Origin: Sphingobium yanoikuyae
GTDB lineage: Bacteria > Pseudomonadota > Alphaproteobacteria > Sphingomonadales > Sphingomonadaceae
NCBI RefSeq assembly: GCF_034424525.1
Contig: NZ_CP139979.1
Coordinates: forward strand, 1,054,001 to 1,118,000
Reading direction: 5' to 3'
Length of the DNA stretch: 64,000 bases
The translations under genes were made by a program, and so were the position numbers. Below the pieces are notes generated by a model that saw only the letters and a program-made list of their open reading frames with translations, did no database searches and was not told where the DNA came from. Shown here piece after piece: positions 60,887-64,000 of this stretch. Positions within the stretch are counted from its first letter, which is position 1. Each line of letters begins with the position of its first letter.

Positions 60887-61932
60887 CCGCTTTCTTCCAA
60901 CGCCTTGGCCTGCCTTTCGAGGGCGCCTGGCTGCTTTCGACCATTGTCGGTATCCTGGTCATCGCACTGCCGCTGATGCTGGCCGTCGCCATGATTATCT
61001 ATGCCGACCGCAAGATCTGGGCCGCCATGGCATTGCGCCGTGGCCCCAACGTCGTCGGCCCGCTGGGCCTGCTTCAGTCCTTCGCGGACGGCCTCAAGGT
61101 CTTCCTGCAGGAAACCATCGTTCCTTCGGCGTCGAACAAGGCCTTGTTCCTGATCGCGCCGATCATCACCTTCACCGTGGCGCTGATGGCCTGGGCGGTC
61201 GTCCCCTTCGGCGTTGGCGTGATGGTGTCGAACGTCAATGTCGGCCTGCTCTACATCCTCGCCATCTCGTCGCTCGGCGTGTACGGCGTGGTGCTGGCGG
61301 GCTGGGCGTCCAACTCCAAATATCCCTTCTACTCCGCGATCCGCGCCAGCGCGCAGATGATCAGTTATGAAGTCTCGATCGGCTTCATCCTGATCACCGT
61401 CGTGCTGTGGGCCGGCAGCTTCAACATGTCGGCGATCGTGGAAAGCCAGAAGGGCTATTATGGCTTCCTCAACGGCAACGGCTTCAACCCGCTGCTGTTC
61501 CCGATGGCGATCATGTTCCTGATTTCGGCCATGGCGGAAACGGCGCGCGCGCCGTTCGACCTGACCGAAGCGGAATCCGAACTGGTCGCGGGTTACCAGA
61601 CCGAATATTCGTCGATGGCCTTCGCCCTGTTCTGGCTCGGCGAATATGCCAACGTCATCCTGATGTGCGGCCTCAACGCGATCCTGTTCTGGGGTGGCTA
61701 TCTGCCGCCGTTCGACTGGGCGCCGCTCTATCTGGTGCCGGGCATCATCTGGTTCCTGCTCAAGATCGCCTTCTTCTTCTTCGTCTTCTCCTGGGTGAAG
61801 GCGACGGTGCCCCGCTACCGTTATGACCAGCTGATGCGGCTGGGCTGGAAGATCTTCCTGCCGACCTCGCTCTTCTTCGTCTTCCTGGTTTCGGGCTTCC
61901 TCATGCTGACGCGCTATGGAGGCGCACAATGA
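60883..61932 (+). CDS. nuoH: NADH-quinone oxidoreductase subunit H
   Basis: A 349-residue membrane subunit starting at a GTG, with about eight helices. Quinone-tunnel motifs: [30 protein letters not shown] and [31 protein letters not shown]. Overlaps nuoG and nuoI by 4 bp each. Confidence 0.97.
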   Translation: MTAFFQRLGLPFEGAWLLSTIVGILVIALPLMLAVAMIIYADRKIWAAMALRRGPNVVGPLGLLQSFADGLKVFLQETIVPSASNKALFLIAPIITFTVALMAWAVVPFGVGVMVSNVNVGLLYILAISSLGVYGVVLAGWASNSKYPFYSAIRASAQMISYEVSIGFILITVVLWAGSFNMSAIVESQKGYYGFLNGNGFNPLLFPMAIMFLISAMAETARAPFDLTEAESELVAGYQTEYSSMAFALFWLGEYANVILMCGLNAILFWGGYLPPFDWAPLYLVPGIIWFLLKIAFFFFVFSWVKATVPRYRYDQLMRLGWKIFLPTSLFFVFLVSGFLMLTRYGGAQ

Positions 61933-62414
61933 GCCTCGGTTACTACGTCAAAAGCTTCACCCTCTGGGAGTTCGTGAAGGCGCACTGGCTGACCTTGAAG
62001 TATTTCTTCAAGCCCAAGGCGACGATCAACTACCCCTATGAGAAGAACCCGATTTCGCCGCGCTTCCGTGGTGAACATGCGCTGCGCCGCTATCCCAACG
62101 GGGAAGAGCGCTGCATCGCGTGCAAGCTGTGCGAGGCCATCTGTCCGGCGCAGGCGATCACCATCGAGGCGCAGCCGCGCGACGATGGCAGCCGCCGCAC
62201 CACGCGCTACGACATCGACATGACCAAGTGCATCTATTGCGGCTTCTGCCAGGAAGCCTGCCCGGTCGATGCGATCGTCGAGGGCCCGAACTTCGAGTTC
62301 GCGACCGAAACCCGCGAGGAGCTGATCTACGACAAGGCCAAGCTCCTGGAAAACGGTGACAAGTGGGAGCGTGCCATCGCTGCCAATCTTGCTGCCGATG
62401 CCCCCTATCGTTAA
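61929..62414 (+). CDS. nuoI: NADH-quinone oxidoreductase subunit I
   Basis: A 161-residue subunit with two 4Fe-4S clusters (N6a/N6b): [16 protein letters not shown] and [16 protein letters not shown]. An N-terminal amphipathic helix ([23 protein letters not shown]) lies on the membrane. Confidence 0.97.
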   Translation: MSLGYYVKSFTLWEFVKAHWLTLKYFFKPKATINYPYEKNPISPRFRGEHALRRYPNGEERCIACKLCEAICPAQAITIEAQPRDDGSRRTTRYDIDMTKCIYCGFCQEACPVDAIVEGPNFEFATETREELIYDKAKLLENGDKWERAIAANLAADAPYR

Positions 62415-62443
62415 GCCGCCGGCGTCAAAGGGAATATGAACCT

Positions 62444-63055
62444 GTGATCCACGTCCTCGCCTTTTACCTGTTCGCCATTCTGGTGGTGAGCAGCGGCGCG
62501 CTCACGATATTGTCGCGCAACCCGGTCCACTCGGTCCTCTGGCTGATCCTGGCCTTCTTCAACGCTGCCGGTCTGATGATCCTGCTCGGCGCCGAATTCA
62601 TCGCGATGCTGCTTGTCATCGTCTATGTCGGCGCGGTCGCGGTGCTGTTCCTGTTCGTCGTCATGATGCTCGACATCGACTTCGCCGAACTGCGCGCCGG
62701 CTTCGTTAGCTATCTGCCGTTCGGTCTGCTGATCGCGCTCGTGCTGCTGGCGGAAATCGTCCTCGGCATCGGCCTGTGGAGCGCCGGTCCGATCGAGCTT
62801 GCGCAGCGTGCGGCCCCGGCCAATCCGGAACTTTCCAACATCCAGGCGATCGGCGGCATTCTCTACACCCGCTACATCTTCCTGTTCGAGGCGGCGGGTA
62901 TCGTCCTGCTGGTCGCGATGATCGGCGCCATCGTGCTGACCCATCGTGCCCGTGGCGGCGTCCGTGGTCAGAATGTTGCCAAGCAGAACCGCCGTCGTCC
63001 GCAGGACGCCGTGCGCAACATCAATCAGCCCGTGGGGCAGGGGGTGGAGCTGTGA
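62444..63055 (+). CDS. nuoJ: NADH-quinone oxidoreductase subunit J
   Basis: A 203-residue membrane subunit starting at the GTG 62444 ([15 protein letters not shown]), 29 bp after nuoI. Five helices; helix 3 carries the conserved [27 protein letters not shown] with its pi-bulge glycine and Glu. It overlaps nuoK as GTGA. Confidence 0.95.
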   Translation: MIHVLAFYLFAILVVSSGALTILSRNPVHSVLWLILAFFNAAGLMILLGAEFIAMLLVIVYVGAVAVLFLFVVMMLDIDFAELRAGFVSYLPFGLLIALVLLAEIVLGIGLWSAGPIELAQRAAPANPELSNIQAIGGILYTRYIFLFEAAGIVLLVAMIGAIVLTHRARGGVRGQNVAKQNRRRPQDAVRNINQPVGQGVEL

Positions 63056-63357
63056 TCGGCCTTCAACATTATATGGTGGTCAGCGCCATCCTCTTCGTGA
63101 TGGGGGTGCTCGGCATCTTCATCAACCGCAAGAATGTCATCATCATCCTGATGGCGATCGAGCTGATCCTCCTCAGCGTGAACATCAACCTCGTCGCCTT
63201 CAGCGCCTTCCTGGGCGATCTGGTGGGCCAGGTCTTCTCGATGTTCGTGCTGACCGTCGCGGCGGGTGAAGCGGCCATCGGCCTCGCCATCCTCGTCATT
63301 TACTTCCGTGGTCGCGGCACCATCGCCGTCGACGATGTCAACCGGATGAAGGGCTGA
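63052..63357 (+). CDS. nuoK: NADH-quinone oxidoreductase subunit K
   Basis: A 101-residue subunit starting at GTG 63052. Three helices with the two proton-path glutamates ([13 protein letters not shown] and [13 protein letters not shown]). Size and motifs are exactly those of NuoK. Confidence 0.96.
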   Translation: MIGLQHYMVVSAILFVMGVLGIFINRKNVIIILMAIELILLSVNINLVAFSAFLGDLVGQVFSMFVLTVAAGEAAIGLAILVIYFRGRGTIAVDDVNRMKG

Positions 63358-63367
63358 GCCAAATCCC

Positions 63368-64000
63368 ATGATCCAGCTTATCGTCCTTCTCCCGCTGCTC
63401 GCCGCAGCCATCGCCGGCCTTGGCAACAAGGCCCTGGGCAAGATCCCGGCGAAGATCGTCACGACCGGCGCGCTGTTCGCAGCCTGCGCCATGTCCTGGC
63501 CGATCTTCATCAGCTTCCTGACCGGACACGCCGAACCCTATGTCGCGCCCGTCTTCACCTGGATCGAAAGCGGCAGCTTCGATGCCCAATGGGCGCTGCG
63601 GGTCGATACCATGACGGCGGTCATGCTGGTGGTCATCACCAGCGTGTCCAGCCTCGTCCACCTCTATAGCTGGGGCTATATGGACGAAGAGCCGGATCAG
63701 CCGCGCTTCTTCGCCTATCTCTCGCTCTTCACCTTCGCGATGCTGATGCTCGTGACCGCGAACAATCTGCTGCAGATGTTCTTCGGTTGGGAAGGCGTGG
63801 GTCTGGCCTCCTACCTGCTGATCGGTTTCTGGTTCCGTAAGCCTTCGGCCAATGCGGCCGCGATCAAGGCATTCGTCGTCAACCGCGTCGGCGACCTTGG
63901 CTTCATGATGGGCATTTTCGGCACCTATCTGGTGTTCAATACCATCTCGATCCCGGAAATCCTGGAAATGGCCCCGTCGATGGCGGGTTCGACCATCGGC
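63368..64000 (+). CDS. nuoL: NADH-quinone oxidoreductase subunit L, 3' partial
   Basis: The first 211 residues of NuoL, cut by the window end; the frame stays open. It starts MIQLIVLLPLLAAAIAGLGN 11 bp after nuoK. The antiporter-like part shows DTMTAVMLVVITSVSSLVHLYSWGYM and FFGWEGVGLASYLLIGFWF, with the key Glu in GWEGVG and Lys in NAAAIKAFVVNRVGD. Proton-pumping subunit; nuoM and nuoN are expected next. Confidence 0.95.
   Translation, partial: MIQLIVLLPLLAAAIAGLGNKALGKIPAKIVTTGALFAACAMSWPIFISFLTGHAEPYVAPVFTWIESGSFDAQWALRVDTMTAVMLVVITSVSSLVHLYSWGYMDEEPDQPRFFAYLSLFTFAMLMLVTANNLLQMFFGWEGVGLASYLLIGFWFRKPSANAAAIKAFVVNRVGDLGFMMGIFGTYLVFNTISIPEILEMAPSMAGSTIG

Overview
This window looks like a chromosome segment of a Sphingomonadales alphaproteobacterium (Sphingobium/Sphingomonas-like). 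The evidence is the high-GC coding, the ZauP-like/ZapA/6S RNA/5-FCL cluster, the tkt-gap-pgk-class I aldolase cluster, an alphaproteobacterial nuoA-L operon, and a two-subunit branched-chain keto-acid dehydrogenase E1. This is a judgement from protein content; no database search was run.

Positions 1 to about 29,760 are the right-hand part of an integrated mobile element, probably an integrative conjugative element (ICE). Its core is one long leftward operon, about 26,004 to 4,051, encoding an F-type type IV secretion system. The order is secreted protein, DsbC, TraA pilin, TraL, TraE, TraK, TraB, TraV, TraC, three small membrane proteins, TraW, TraU, small protein, TraN (two genes), TrbC, S26 peptidase, TraF, a CxxC thioredoxin-like protein, TraH and TraG. 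Most junctions are ATGA-type overlaps. A divergent HTH regulator (26,450) faces the operon across a structured intergenic region. Left of traG lie cargo genes: a bulb-lectin protein cut by the window edge, a membrane protein plus DUF2971 pair, a TacA/TacT toxin-antitoxin pair with a doubled operator, and a small membrane protein convergent with traG that is a candidate entry-exclusion factor. Right of the operon lie small unknown genes, a FitA/VapC-type toxin-antitoxin pair and a large serine recombinase whose reading frame runs into a tRNA-Pro(CGG) gene, which marks the right boundary. No relaxase or coupling protein is visible, so these and the left boundary should lie beyond position 1.

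Positions 29,761 to 64,000 are ordinary chromosome: tRNA-Pro, a short RadC-like JAB protein, thymidylate synthase, the branched-chain keto-acid dehydrogenase E1 alpha/E1 beta/E2 genes, an AI-2E family permease, two identical tRNA-Asp genes, aquaporin Z, DUF2842, 5-formyl-THF cyclo-ligase, 6S RNA, zapA and a ZauP-like coiled-coil gene. Next come transketolase, GAPDH, PGK, an MFS exporter, a TlpA-like protein, class I aldolase, a P1 peptidase, thiE, DUF1622, an L,D-transpeptidase coupled to an M23 peptidase, efp, a secreted protein and an inositol-monophosphatase-family gene. Last is the complex I operon nuoA to nuoL, cut by the window end.

Points of most interest are the candidate exclusion protein beside traG, the split TraN, the unknown membrane-protein cassette at the trbI position, the structured leaders of the tra operon and of the pilin gene, the doubled TacA operator, the palindrome joining the recombinase to the tRNA, and a palindromic repeat inserted in frame in the linker of the E2 gene.
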